Assembly (NCBI GenBank): GCA_007844125.1 | Contig: CM017558.1 | Coordinates: 59,184,550 to 59,248,549 of the forward strand | DNA: 64,000 nt | Origin: Sinonovacula constricta | Lineage: Eukaryota > Mollusca > Bivalvia > Cardiida > Solecurtidae | Direction: 5' to 3' | Part shown: piece after piece, positions 11,901 through 26,900 of the stretch | Layout: each line of letters begins with the position of its first letter | Position numbering within the stretch: position 1 is the first letter of the stretch | Notes under the pieces: model-generated | Databases searched by the model: none | What the model saw: the letters and a program-made list of their open reading frames with translations, nothing else | Told to the model about the DNA's origin: nothing | Position numbers and translations under genes: made by a program

Positions 11901-14900
11901 TATAGAACAACAGATGCAGAAGCAAAACCAATGACAGAGTTATAGAATAAAATACTTCTGAAGGATTCTAGAATAATTTAGAACTCCCAATATTGGTGAA
12001 TATTTTCTCAACTGCTAACTTGAAATACTTATTTCACACCCTTTTTATAGTACCGTGCTTTGCGGAATACACCCCCCTTGGAATAAACCCCGCATGGCCC
12101 TTTTTAATGTTTTTTTAAATTTTGTTAGTATATTACCCGCAGCGGAATATTCCCCGCACCCTTTGTGCCGATAATTTATGTGTAAAGAAGCCATATTCCC
12201 AGGTCAAACACGTGTCAACTGTATCACACCAAGTCAGCGTGATCTACACAGTGTTACCTAACACTACAATGCATATATCGATCGATAATCCTTCTCGCTT
12301 TCTGCTGTTACACAAAAGCTGACCTTTTGTCGGGGAAGTGAGAGCTATTTATAGACAATGGGATGGTGCAATACGTTAGGGGTGGTTATTTTGATGTTAA
12401 CGCATTGTTTAATTGGAATAATCAGGGCACGTTAGGCTGATACGTGCAAAAACTAATTGCCGTGCAGTGGCATTAGAAAGAATGTAAAATATTGTTTGTT
12501 AAGTTTATGTTACCGACAAAAGTGACAATTACAAGATGATTGATTGATGTAACTGTGCAGCGTAATTATCGGCGTGATATGTGTTAAAACAGAAATGCAA
12601 ACAACATACCATACTGGGTATCGGTATATATTTTTTGCCCAAAATTGGAAACTACACTGACGGCTTCAAGCTTGAAGTAGTCAGCTATCCGAAAGAGAAC
12701 GGAAATCGGCCCGTCTAGTTTTTAAATTCTGTTGTTTATCTTTATCATATTGTTTAAGTTTGCTATTTATTAACTAAAATTTACACAACTAATCTTTTTT
12801 TTTGTCTTTCACAAGGTCCCCGCTAAAGTCTCCGCTAATATACATAACTGAAAAGTCACATAAAACATCAAGAACGAGTGCATATACATTTATACAAAAT
12901 AGTTATGAACCACCATCCGATGCTCAAACTGTTCACGTTACGCTTGGAAACGAAAGTGGTTGCGAATTTTAGTCAGATGGTCCTTAATTCTGACCCCAGT
13001 ATGCTGTAAATTATGAACCACCATCTGATGCACGAAACTGTTTATTTTACACCTGTAGACCAAAGTGATTGCAAATCTTTGTGAGACGGTCCTTAATTCT
13101 GACCCCGGTATGCTGTAAATGTCCTCTGCAAAGAATATTATTAAACTGAAGGTCGCACTTTTAAGCGGCAAAAAGGTTAAGGAGTTCAGTTAAGCCTGCA
13201 TTAAATTTCCCTGATCTTAGGTTAGTGGCAGCTGACAAAAATGGATTTTGTCAACAGATTCCCCGCACTGGAATATTCCACGCAGGCCGTCATCTTGAGA
13301 AAAAAAAGTTGCGGGCTATATTCCGCAAAATACGGTAGCTGCAAGTTGCCAGGAGAGGCCATTTCTACACATTAATTTGCAAGGAATGCAGGAGCTTCCG
13401 GGGGCCTCCGGCCCCCTGGACCCACTGGGGTCCCTAACGGCCCCCAGCTTTAAGTTTCAGTATTTTCAGTTTTGCCAACTTTCACCCATGGTAGTGGTAT
13501 AGCTCCCTTGCAGATGCTCAAGCAAATAAACGGTAGTTCCACAACTGGTCGGCCGGGTGTTAGGATATATATGACTGGGTGTGGTGTCATGCCAGGTGTA
13601 CATGGCATGCTATACGCTGTGGACTCAATCACCAGATAATTGAAATGCTGTTGGTGGGACATTAAACCCAATAAACAAACAAAACATTTTAAAAGAGTAA
13701 TTTCATGGCCAAGAGGTTAGTGTTTTAATTTTTAACCTGTCAGTCCTTCACAATAATCCAGTTTTTAACTTCTGGAAGACTTTAAATAATATATTGATAA
13801 ATAATATAATGATTATAATTTATGAGAAAAAGAAAGAATTTTTATTACTGTTTCTTTTAAATATCTTGTAGATTCTACCACCTATCGGTTTAAAATTGTT
13901 TACTTAGCATGAAAACTGAAAGTATACCGATTGTGCCATTCTAAGTCAAATTATTTACATTGCCATGGGTATGTTCTTGTAATATCAAAATTACCATGTT
14001 TATATTCTTAATCATTATATTAAAACAACCATTTGTAATTTCCTGTTTACAATTGTTTAATTAACTTGGGTATATTCTTATATTATTTAATTTACCATGT
14101 GTAATTCATGTTCATAAAATTCAAATAATGTGTAAAAGAATTAAGAGTGTCTTTGACATATGTCTCCTAACAGTTAACAATTAATCGACTGAATCGAGAG
14201 ATACAGACTGAGAAGGAAGCTGCAGGGAAGTTCTGGGATCGTGAAGGTCAGTTGAGGTCCAAACAGTCCGAGCTAGAATCTCGGCTGGACGAGAAGACAA
14301 GAGAAGTTGATCGCCTGGAGAAGATGCTTGCCACAGTAAAACAGGAGTGTAATGCAACAGTCTCTGAGAAGGTAGGCTGGGGTCTGCCAGTACCATGCTA
14401 TATTTTGTTAATTATTCATTTTAATTGATAAGACTTCATGTACATACACATGCCCTAGTGCAAGACAGAGCAAGGGACTGAGCAACAAATGGTAGAGATC
14501 CTTATCAGATAGCTCACACTATCTGGATCTACCCTAACTGTTGAAGCCTTATCAGTATCTGCTTAGTAGGCTAAATGTTGTTATTGCATAATTATTAAAT
14601 GTATGGATAAACACCATCCGCTCACTTTGGTTGATAATATGATTAGGCCTTAGGAGGGGCTTAAATCAGCACACACCTGTTGGGACACATGATAAGCTGT
14701 CACATTTTACCCATGTCTGGCTTAATATGGTGCCTTAGAAAAGTCTTGCCTACAGACGAGAGTTGCTTTGATACGCGCATTAATATTCTGGTTAATTGTT
14801 TTGTAGTCTAATTTATTATGACAGTACATTGTTAAAAACCAAATACACTAACAAAAAAATGACCACTTTTATGTTCCTTATATATCAGGAAACAAAAAGT

Positions 14901-17900
14901 CTGTAATGTTCTTAGATCTCCATGATTGAGCGACAGGAGCGAGAACGCCACATGGACAAGATTAGTAGCCTCACGTCCCAGCTCAGCGAAGTCAGTGAGA
15001 AATGCAACAAAGCCTCTCTGGAGTTGGAAACCACAAAAACTGAGAATCGTGATCTTCGAGCCCAGTTACGCGAGCTGTCTGAGAGAACTGATACCACCAA
15101 GGTGCAGTATGAGGCCGCAGCTGCTGAGAAGAAACATCTCACTGACATGCTGACAGCAAAGAAGTCAGATTACGAGAGAGTGTCACAGGAGCGGGATTAT
15201 TACTTCAACATGATGGAGCAGAAGAACACAGAGTTGAACCAAGTAAAGACTCTGAAAGAGAGATTGAGTCTTCAATTGGAGGAGAGAGAGAAGAATGTTA
15301 ACATTCTGCAGGTATGTGGTGTTTACTTTCATGAAGTAATTTGTGCCACACCATAATATAAGGTGCCTTATAGACATGAATGAGGTCATCATGTAAATTA
15401 TGTAAATTGTATGTATTCACAGTTACATAGATCTTGAAACTGATATTAAATGAAACCATAAAGCACATGCAGCCAGTCTGGTTACCAACTTACCATGGGC
15501 CACAAGCAAGGCTTAGGTTACATTGTTGTGCTCAACAACAATGGTTGCTGTATTTGAAAGAATAGTCCCTCACTTAAGAAAGATAAGTCAGTCAGAGAAG
15601 ACCCCAGTAAATAGTCACTAACATAAGTAAAATGAGAAAAAATCTAATGCTAATTATTTATCTTGCTCTAAGAATGATAAAGAAACAGTAAAAATTATTC
15701 TGAAAATATGTTTTAAATACAAATATATTCTGATCTATTAATCCCAGTTTTCAATCCAGTCATATTTGAAAAAAATCACAAGTAGCAGTGGTACTTGATA
15801 AATGATATCGTAAGTTGAACTTTATATTCTTTCTTACAGGAGCAAATGGCAAAACTACAGCAGGTGTTGGAGACGACATCCTCTGACAACCAGCAATTGC
15901 AGGAGGAGCGTGACATCTACCTGCAGAAACTACAGGAGACCACAACCGCCCTCGAAGAACTGAAGAGTATCCGTGACAACATGGCCAAGAAAATGAAAAT
16001 CCGTGAGAAGAGAGTGAAAGAGCTCGAGACTGAGAGACAGAAGATGGCTGAAGAAATGGATCTGAAGACAAAAGAGATGGCAATCATTCAGCAGGAGAAA
16101 GAGACAATCTTTAAGGAACTCAAGGAGAGCAGGTAATTATCAATTCGCATTTATTGATTTTGTATTAAACTCATTAGAAAATGTAATTACAAAATTGAAC
16201 GATCAATGAACTAATAATATAAAAAAAAAAAAAAAACACCGTCCAAAGCACCTAGCAATACATCATCCTATGAATCTTATATGTTTGATGTAACCAGCAA
16301 AGGGCAATAGTGACGACCTCTCTCATGTAAAAGTTAACCTTGGTTCTTGATCTTGACCTTTAACCTGCTTATGTTCACTACATTCTACATTGGAAGCGGA
16401 GTTCTATATTTAAGAAGCTAACAATGTAAGCTTATTCTCCTCTTAAGTCTTCACAAATTTGTATGCAAACCCTGACCATATTGAAGTAAGACAGTCTCTG
16501 TTTATACCCAGACCAAGTGCTTACATAGAATGTCGTTATCGAACAGCTTGTTTCATCATGTGAGGTAGGTTAACCAATCACCAAATGCTATATGCAAGCA
16601 CTGATCAAATTAACTGGTTTATGTGGACAGACATGATTGACAATTCAGAGAACCGTCTATTGCTTTATAAAAATTTGTCTTTTTAAAGCTGTGAAATGTA
16701 GTTCAGTATTAATTGAAAACCATTTCAAGCTGCTTAGCTTACATTTATAAGCTTTTTGCAAATGGTGTTGATCCATATCAGCCAGCTCATGTTGACTGTT
16801 CAGCATCTACACTTTTTTCTGCAGACACTAGTAATATGTCTAGTTGTTAACATAAACCTTTTATTTTGTGTTGATTATTCACCATTGTAGTATGAATGAT
16901 GCTACTGAGCTTGTATTTGATCCTGCTACAGGTATGAAGTGAGCAGCTTGTCTGAGGAGAAGGATGAACTAAAGAAGGAGTATGAGAGCACCAAGTATCA
17001 ACTGGAGAAGACCATTGGCAAGCTGCAGTACAGAATCAAAAGTAAGGACCCCATCATGATTAATATGCTGTGCTGTTTTTGTTAGAAATGGTGTGTTATG
17101 AAATGATTTAAATAAAATCATACAAATATTGAACACAATTACAACATTTTGTTATTTCTAACACATTGTTAAATGTTGCATTATACAGTATTAGAACTGC
17201 TTAACATTGACTCCATCTTTCCTGAATGTTCGTAAATAATTTTAGTTGCCATTCAGATGAACAAACTGGTAAATCCTTTAAGTTACTTATATACGTTTTA
17301 CTTCGTTAACATAGGGAAACAAAAAAATAACAACATACACTTACCAGCTTTCAGATCCTTGAAAAATCCTTCAGTAATTGTCATTTTTTAGATTAATGTA
17401 TATGTATAAACAAGTTGCCACATCCCTGTTTCAGCTTTGGATCATGACCTGTCTCTGACTCAAAAGGCATTGAGGAAGCGTGAATCTGTGGATAACACAG
17501 CAGTAAAGATGGCTGACAAGATGCAGAAAGAGGTGACTGCTAAGAGAAGTCAGATAGACACGCTGCAGTCTAAGGTGAAATGGTTCCAAGACCAAATAGA
17601 TACACTTGTCAAGGTAATAACACTGATAGATACACTTGTCAAGGTAATAACACAGATAGATACACTTGTCAAGATAATAACACAGATAGATACACTTGTC
17701 AAGGTAATAACACAGATAGATACACTTGTCAAGGTAATAACACATATAGATACACTTGTCAAGATAATAACACAGATAGATACACTTGTCAAGGAAATAA
17801 CACAGAAAGATACACTTGTCAAGGTAATAACACCAGATAGATACACTTGTCAAGGTAATAACACAGATAGATACACTTGTCAAGGTAATAACACCAGATT

Positions 17901-20900
17901 AATACACTTGTCAAGGTAATAACACTAGATTGATATACACTTGTCCAGGTAATAACACCAGATAGATACACTTGTCAAGATAATAACACAGATAGATACA
18001 CTTGTCAAGGTAATAACACCAGATAGATACACTTGTCAAGGTAATAACACCAGATAGATACACTTGTCAAGGTAATAACACCAAATTGGTACTCTTGTCA
18101 AGGCAATAACACCAGATAGATACACTTGTCAAGGTAATAACACCAGATAGATACACTTGTCAAGGTAATAACACCAAATTGGTACTCTTGTCAAGGCAAT
18201 AACACCAGATAGATACACTTGTCAAGGTAATAACACCAGATAGATACACTTGTCAAGGTAATAACACCAGATAGATACACTTGTCCAGGTAATAACACCA
18301 GATAGATACACTTGTCAAGATAATAACACAGATAGATACACTTGTCAAGGTAATAACACCAGATTAATACACTTGTCAAGGTTATAACACTAGATTGATA
18401 AACTTGTCCAGGTAATAACACCAGATAGATACACTTGTCAAGATAATAACACAGATAGATAAACTTGTCCAGGTAATAACACCTGATAGATACACTTGTC
18501 AAGGTAATAACACCTGATAGATACACTTGTCAAGGTAATAACACCAGATTGATACACTTGTCAAGGTAATAACACCTGATCGGTACACTTGTCAAGTAAT
18601 AATACGAGATAGACACACTTGTCAAGGTAATAACACCAGATAGATACACTTGTCAAGGTAATAACACAGAGATACACTTGTCAAGGTAATAACACCAGAT
18701 AGATACACTTGTCAAGGTAATAACACTGGATCAATACACTTGTCAAGGTTATAACACCAGATTAATACACTTGTCAAGGTAATAACACTGGATTGATACA
18801 CTTGTCAAGGTAATAACACAGATACACTTGTCAAGGTAAAAACACTGAATTGATGCACTTGTCAAGGTAATAACACTGGATTGATACACTTGTCAAGGTT
18901 ATAACACAGATAGATACACTTGTCAAGGAAATAACACCAGATTAATACACTTGTCAAGGTAATAACATCAGACCGATACACTTGTCCAGGTAATAACGCC
19001 AGATCGAAACACTTGTCAAGGTTATAACACCGGATTGATACACTTGTCAATGTAATAATGCCTGATAGATACACCTGTTAAGGTAATAACACCAGATCAG
19101 TACATTTGTCAATGTAATAACAGATAGATACATGTGCCAATGTAATAACCCCAGATAGATACACCTGTAAGGTTTTTACACCAGATAGATACACTTGTCA
19201 AGGTAATAACACAAGATAGATACACTTGTCACTGTAATAACTTGTTGGCATATACACTTGTCAAGGTAAAACCTTTATGACAATTGATGTAACTAACAAA
19301 CAGCTGATCTAGATTTTGACCTGGATTGGCTAAATTTTCTCTAGGTATCTAATGTGCCCCTTAGTTATATGCCCTACTGGTTTTTTGTCTAGAAGCCATT
19401 TAGAATATATATATATAATTTTTGTATGATATATTCCATACATTTTATAGGAGAAATGTCATTTAGAAGAGGGTAAGGACAAATTGAAGACGAGCCTTAA
19501 TAAGAGTTTGGTTCAGTCACAACACCTGGCCACTGAGCTTGAGACAGCCAACAATAGATGTCTGGAACTGAAGGAATATGCCTCCAAAATGGAGAGCTCT
19601 CTAGAAAAGGTATGTGCCTAGCAGTTCTTTAATTGGTTAAAGTGTATAATTTATGAGAAATTAGTGAAAGAAAAATTAATGTCTGGTTACTTTGTTGTTT
19701 TTTTATCAATCAAAGATTTTATTTCTGTTTGTTTAATTTTTCAAAGTTAAAAGTAAGCAATCCCAAGTTTATGTCTTGCTACAAATATTTTATTTTTGTC
19801 CTTTTTATGTCATTTGGCTTATTTATTACCTTTTTTTTTTTTACCAAAATTGAAGGCACATTTTATTTTTTTGTACCTACATATTCACCTTCCAGGCTAA
19901 TAATCATAATACAGCTTTTATCTTAAAAATGGTAAGATAAAAGCATGACCAAATCTTATATCTGTAGTTGATAACAGAACAGAAGAAAGATGTAAGTATT
20001 TGCTTGGAAGTTAATAAATAATTCATTTATTGTTTTAACTTTTTTTGTCTTATGATGAACCCTGTGATGGTAAAGGATGATACATGTTGCAACTGTTTGC
20101 AAAATGACAGCATTGTAAATCAGATCTGAGCAAGGTGTTACTTTGATTTCACCTTTTATATACCCCAGATCCTCATACAAACCCTGTATTGATGGTATTC
20201 AGGAGCACTGTGTCACTCTGACAGTTGACATATCAATATAGCAATTAAAGCCCCCAACACAAACATTCAACACCCAAAGGCATGAAACTCACATTCATAG
20301 TTATGTGCTGTTTTGTCCATGATACTGTGTATTGTCAGTTTATGAGTACAAAAGCACTAGAAAAGCAAGATAAACTTGAGGTTTACTTACATAGCATGAA
20401 ATAAACTTTGCAATGTTTGTTTATTCACCGTTATTGACTGTTCAATAACCCTTTTGTTTGATCCATAAAACTGCCAAATTCAGTGTCTGCATACTGTACA
20501 ATTCATCACAGGATGCATAAACTGTTACTGACACATGTCCCAGACATAAATACTGTTAATCTTGTGAAATGATTTATCAAAAGCACTTATTACCTTTTTT
20601 CTATTTGCTGGTTTTGTGTTATGTAAATAAGTGGTCACATGTAAAAGAATCACATTCTCTGCTTGTTTTGACCAGGGACATAGTTCTCTGGGGGGTGAAG
20701 TTGTTGATTAGTCATTGCTTATGAGAATACAAGTGTTTTGTGGAGTCATATTGTGATTTTACTCCTGTTATGCTTGAACAATTGGAATTCTAATAATGAA
20801 GTGATTAGATGATAATAGTCATTTAAAGTGTTTTCATTAAAAATACTTTATTTAAAATATTGCAATGATTCAAACAGCTGCAACAGTTGTTAATATTTGT

Positions 20901-23900
20901 TCTTGTCCTGTAACATCTAATAATGATCGTCAAACTGATAGAAGCAATTTTTTTTTAATGTTTTACACACTGTTAGCAAAATTGTCTCTTACTGTTAATG
21001 TATTTGTAATATTTTTTTATGTTTTCTTTTAACAATCTTCTAATTTCATGTAGCTAGATTCAGGAAATTGATAAAACTAATTATTTTTAATATGAAGCTT
21101 TGAAATAGTGTGTCTATTAACATAAAAAACAACTGACACACTTATTTATGTGTCACTGATGTCCTTCTAAGCATACATTGATCTGTTCCTTGACACATTG
21201 TATAGGTTCAGATCAGCCAGTTCCTTGACTATTGTATAGGTTCAGATCAGCCAGTTCCTTGACACATTGTATTGGTTGAGATCAGCCAGTTCCTTGACAT
21301 ATTGTGTAGGTTCAGATCAGCCAGTTTCTTGACACATTGTATAGGTTCAGATCAGCCAGTTCCTTGACACATTGTGTAGGTTCAGATCAGCCAGTTCCTT
21401 GACACATTGTATAGGTTCAGATCAGCCAGTTCCTTGACACATTGTGTAGGTTCAAATCAGCCAGTTCCTTGACACATTGTATAGGTTCAGATCAGCCAGT
21501 TCCTTGACACATTGTATAGGTTCAGATCAGCCAGTTCCTTGACACATTGTGTAGGTTCAAATCAGCCAGTTCCTTGACACATTGTATAGGTTCAGATCAG
21601 CCAGTTCCTTGACACATTGTGTAGGTTCAAATCAGCCAGTTCCTTGACAGATTGTATAGGTTCAGATCAGCCAGTTCCTTGACACATTGTGTAGGTTCAG
21701 ATCAGCCAGTTCCTTGACACATTGTATAGGTTCAGATCAGCTAGTTCCTTGACACATTGTGTAGGTTCAGATCAGCCAGTTCCTTGACACATTGTATAGG
21801 TTAAGATCAGCCAGTTCCTTGACACATTGTATAGGTTCAGATCAGCCAGTCCTTGACATATTGTATAGGTTCAGATCAGCCAGTTCCTTGACACATTGTG
21901 TAGGTTCAGATCAGCCAGTTCCTTGACACATTGTATAGGTTCAGATCAGCCAGTTCCTTGACACATTGTATAGGTTCAGATCAGCCAGTTCCTTGACACA
22001 TTGTGTAGGTTCAAATCAGCCAGTTCCTTGACACATTATATAGGTTCAGATCAGCCAGTTCCTGCTGGTTGTTTGATGTATGATCAGAATATTGACAATT
22101 TGTTGCAAACACTCTAGCAGTATACCTTGATACATTTGAATGTACAGATAGTTGGTAGCAAATAACTTGTAAAGTGGTTAATATTTTTTATAACTCATGT
22201 TGAAGAATAAGTGAAAAAACTAATTATATGGGCCAGTTTTCTTGTCAACATTATACTTAGTTGTATTGTCAATAATTGTGTCTACCTGGGAGTATTGTGC
22301 ATAATTGTTTATAACAGGATATATGGTTTATACTTTGGAAGTTTGTTGTATTTTCTATAATTGTCTCTACTGAGTGTATTGTCTATAATTGTCTATACTT
22401 GGTTGTGTTGAGCAGTATCAAGTGTTGGAGCGGACACTGAAGAAGATTGGCAAGGACAAGGTACCTGTGTGTGCAATAACAGTCTACTTGTTCACTAACA
22501 CTTCTCATGGTGTTGTGTTGTTTCAAAAATAAATGTGTCTGGGATCTTTTTAAAAGAAGTATTAAGAAAAGAATGAAGAATGTTTTTTTTTTCTTGTCAT
22601 TTTTTCATCTCGAATAAACTTGATTGCAATTCTTTTAAATTATAATACCATTTTTTTTTATCTCTTCATCTTTCTACCATCTAGTCATGTAATCTGAACA
22701 CTGGGCCCTTTCGCACACTCAATTAACATTGTAACAAAGTCAGTCTGCTAGGGCAAATCAGCATTGATTTTTAAAATAGATTCAGTTAATTTGGTAAACA
22801 AACAACAAAAGGTATAGCTTGCATGACACATAGAAATAGAATTGTTTGTTTGATTTTGAAGATTTTCTTTTATAGAGGTGTTTTTAAAAAGGAATTTGCT
22901 TACTCTCCTGTCAATATTTGTTGATTGAGTTTAATATATACTTTTTGCTTAGAATGACAGAAGAAGTTGTAGCTTAATTTGCTAAAACATTGTTAACTAC
23001 TGCTGAATATGAAAAAAGAAAGTTTTCTATACATGTTTGACTTTTGATAGAAAGGGTAAATTTGAAAACTTTGAAAACTGATGTACTGATCTTGCTTTGA
23101 TTTTGTTGATTTTGAGGATTGCATAGTAAAAGTATGAGTAGATAGGATGTCTTATAGTAACATTACTTTCTGATCAGTGAAGACACATCCTGTTTGATAT
23201 TTATGCTTTAATAATTGATAACAAAAATTTATGCATTCTGTTTTATCTTTTTATGATTTATTTTCATTTCATGTTTTCAAGATACCCTAAAGTTTAATAA
23301 GTCATTCAATTGAAATATCAATATGAATAAAAATGGAAGTATATACACAAAATACAGCCCACATGAAGAAAACTTACCATGTTAATAAAGCTTTATTAAC
23401 TTTGCTTTATTTGTGTAATAAAATAATGTTAAACCTTTGCAAAGGTTTGAAATATTTTAGATACTACTATTACTATGAATGACACATGTTTCAATATGTG
23501 TTATGTGTATATGTCAGTCATCTATAGTACACCAATTGGCTTGATAGGGATGCAATAATTTGAATATGTATGTTGATGTTGTTTTATATATCATGTACAT
23601 TTGTTACACTATGACCACACTGCTTCATTTCCAATAACACTTCAAGCAATATCAGATATATGTCATTCTTACCCCAGATGTGCATTGATAATGCTTGTAT
23701 TCAAACTAGAACTAAAATTGTAATTTAGCAATATGTACAACATATTCAAATCAAATTAATTTTCATAATTGTTTGCACTTAATATTTACTGTTGTGTCAT
23801 ACTTGTATCTTTTTATGAATGTAAAGAGCTTTTTTTAATGTATTAGAATGTTTGAGAACAATGTGTATAGTAACTAGATCATCTAGAATTTGTTATTCAC

Positions 23901-26900
23901 ATTAATCTTTTCAGTACTGTTTGACCTATCAAGTGTCGGTGTGCCATAAAACCAAAAATATAAAACCCCAAATACATGTACATTCATCACCTTAGCCTCA
24001 TCTGTCCTGTTATTGCCTTCTTGGCAGACAAAGCAGACCCTGGCTAGATGTCTAGTCAGAGTATCCTGTGTTTGCTGTAATGGTTATATGGTTCCAATCA
24101 TTGACCGCTCTGTTGGGAAAGTTAAAGTAAAATTGGTCAGTACATTTTATTTCAGTTTAGAAAGCTTCTGCATAACATACTGATTTTTTTGCATGTATCA
24201 AACTTTCAAAGTTAGAGGGGCTTTTTTTCTTACAAAGTGGATGGAATCAAGTTAAAAATGTCCATACTGCATCAGCAATCAGGAGGTTGCAGGTTCAAAC
24301 CCAGGCCGGGTCAAACCAAAGACTTTAAAGATGGTAGTAATGGCTTCCCTCCTAACGCTCGGTCTTAGGGGACAGCATTACGTCTGACTTGTCAGTGTCA
24401 GTGTAATGGACTGGCCGGGTTCAGTCCCTGGGCACCTCATAAGTGCCCCTGTGCTAAAATGATAGAAATGTCGCTGCACAGTATCGGCAAAAATGCTGGC
24501 AAATCCAATCCAATCTAATCGTTTAACAAGAGTAGTGTCTATCATTAAATTAAGGTATTAAGATTATTTATAAGCTTGTACAGTTTCATTGCATTGAAAA
24601 TAAAGCAAAATATTATCTCTCACATGGACCAATCTGTTGAGATTAGGAACATTTTTGGTAATGTCTTGAGGCATATGTTATTGTGGTAGAAACATTAAAC
24701 AATAAGAGTAACAAAATGTCTTACCAAGATACCTCTAAAAAGTAAATTAATATCAATAAAAATTTACATAGTCTAAGTAAGCCATTAAACTAGTTTTTGA
24801 GGGAATGCTTTTTTACAATTTTTGTCATGGTTAATGGCAAAGCATCTTTAAGTTGAATCTGCTTGTTTATATTTTAAAATTATATTATTGCAATTTAAAA
24901 TTGAGTTGTTTGTAAACAATAGATATACTAGCTCTCACAGGGTCAACTATTAATGGCTGTTTGTTTACATTTAGGCTGACTTCGATTTTCTTTAAACTTT
25001 TGTTATTGTTCATCCATTTTTTGAGGGTTAATATTATAAAATTATTATTGGAGTGCTACACTTGATAATGAACATAAGTGATGTATAGGTTACGCTAATC
25101 TTACCTCTTGTTTGTATTTTAAGGGTGTATGGATTCTACATGCATGAATACTGTCTATGAAGAGTGCTCTCTTTCTATTGGTATTTTGCCCATCTTTCTT
25201 AGTTCGGTGCTGTCCGACTTCTGCCAGTGGTTGTTGTTGTATAGATCATTGTTGCATTATTTTAACTGTTTTATCAACCTTTATTCAAAATAGGTTAAAG
25301 TATTTTCCCCATTATATATCTTATTGACTTACATATATTTTTGTTTAATTATCTTGTTTCATTTATCCATATTCATAATATAACTTTATGCCCTTATAAA
25401 GAATATGTTCTCTTTTCCCCTTTCAGTCTGACTAAAATTCATAGTAAAATTTGGTAACTTTCTATAGGTTAGAAAGGAGTGGGCAGTTTTTTTAAGCAAA
25501 TTAAGTCTAGCTTGGTTTCTGTTTAATTTCCGCATCACTTCAGAAGAACAGTATATTTTTGAGACATATTTTAGAGTTATAACATCTTCAGTCTATAACA
25601 TTTCACCATGCTTGTTTGTTATCAGTTTGTTCAATCATTTCTCTTGCAAGAGAGGTGCTTTGCTTGATTGTAATTAAGTTATTATGATTAATACTTCAGT
25701 GGAGAGTGCTTATGTTTTTATTATGTTTTGGTGTAGGCTGTCCTGCGGAATGCCACTACCCAATCTCAGGTGGAAATGTTTGAGCAGGAGATCACACGTA
25801 TGAAACTGGCACACCAACTGGAAGTGAAGGTAGGGGAATTTTTTGTGACTTTTTATGCTCCGTCATATGAAGACTGGTAAATAGGCATATAGCGTAAACC
25901 ATGTCCATATATTTTCAAAATTAATAACTTTGGAAGGACTTAATGAATCTATTTATATTTGTTTTATAACTTTATTATATTAGGTCAAAATGTTTTATTG
26001 GCTACTTTTCACCTAATATAACAGTTAAGGCATTTCTTGATATATTTTAACCTAAAAGGTGGTGGCCTGTTTTTCCTAAGGACACATTTCTAGTCTTTAT
26101 ATGGGATAAGACTAATTTACACTACTTTACTTTACAAAAGATGAACAGTTCTGTCTTGTTTCTTGTTGAACATAAAAAAAACCCCATCCATTAACTACAT
26201 AATCAAAGACCTATTCACTCCTCTTTGACAGACATCTTTGATCTCTGATTGCAGCAGTTTTACCCACCTGCAACATTACATACTTAATCTAGTGAGTTTA
26301 AGGGTTTATGTTTCGTGGTTCCTTGGTATCGCTATAAGTACTCAATTTTTATATGAACAGGTCATGTGGTTATTTTATAAGCTACAAGGACGTGTGGTTA
26401 CTGTGCTTCTGATTTAATACAGCCTGGACTCAGTGGTCTGGTTGGCTTCTTTTTTTTTTTTAAATAAAGATAAGCTAACTATGTTAAACCCCAATGATTT
26501 GAATGTTTTATGAAAATGTTATTGCTGATTCATTGTGTGGACATGATTTACTTCACAATATTTGTTGTCTTTGGTTTGTTATTATAATAGTTCTCTAGCT
26601 ACTCTGGCCATTAGATACTCTCTCTGGATAAATACATACTTGCTGCATATGTGTTTATGTCATGATTAGTAGAGACTGTGTCTCAATAAAACACAATGTA
26701 TTGGCCTTTCCGATAACTAAGTTGTCTGCCCTTGAGTATTCTCGAAAGCGCATGCCCACTTGCCCTAAAATAATGTCCGGGGCATAAGCATAAATATTAT
26801 AAGCGTGTACAAACATCGAGTGACATGGAACGTTTATTAAAGAAAGATAGAAAATTGAAATTGCCGAAGGATTGCTGCATATGTGAAGGTATTTATTGTG

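Noticed and set aside
17431..18526. Minus-strand frames with repeated YYLDKCIYL
   Set aside because: These are reverse-strand readings of the 30/31-bp array; the + strand frame is explained by the CCDC158 exon.
21184..22062. CRISPR-like direct repeat array
   Set aside because: Units are contiguous without unique spacers, and the surroundings are eukaryotic introns. It is a minisatellite, as are the other arrays here.
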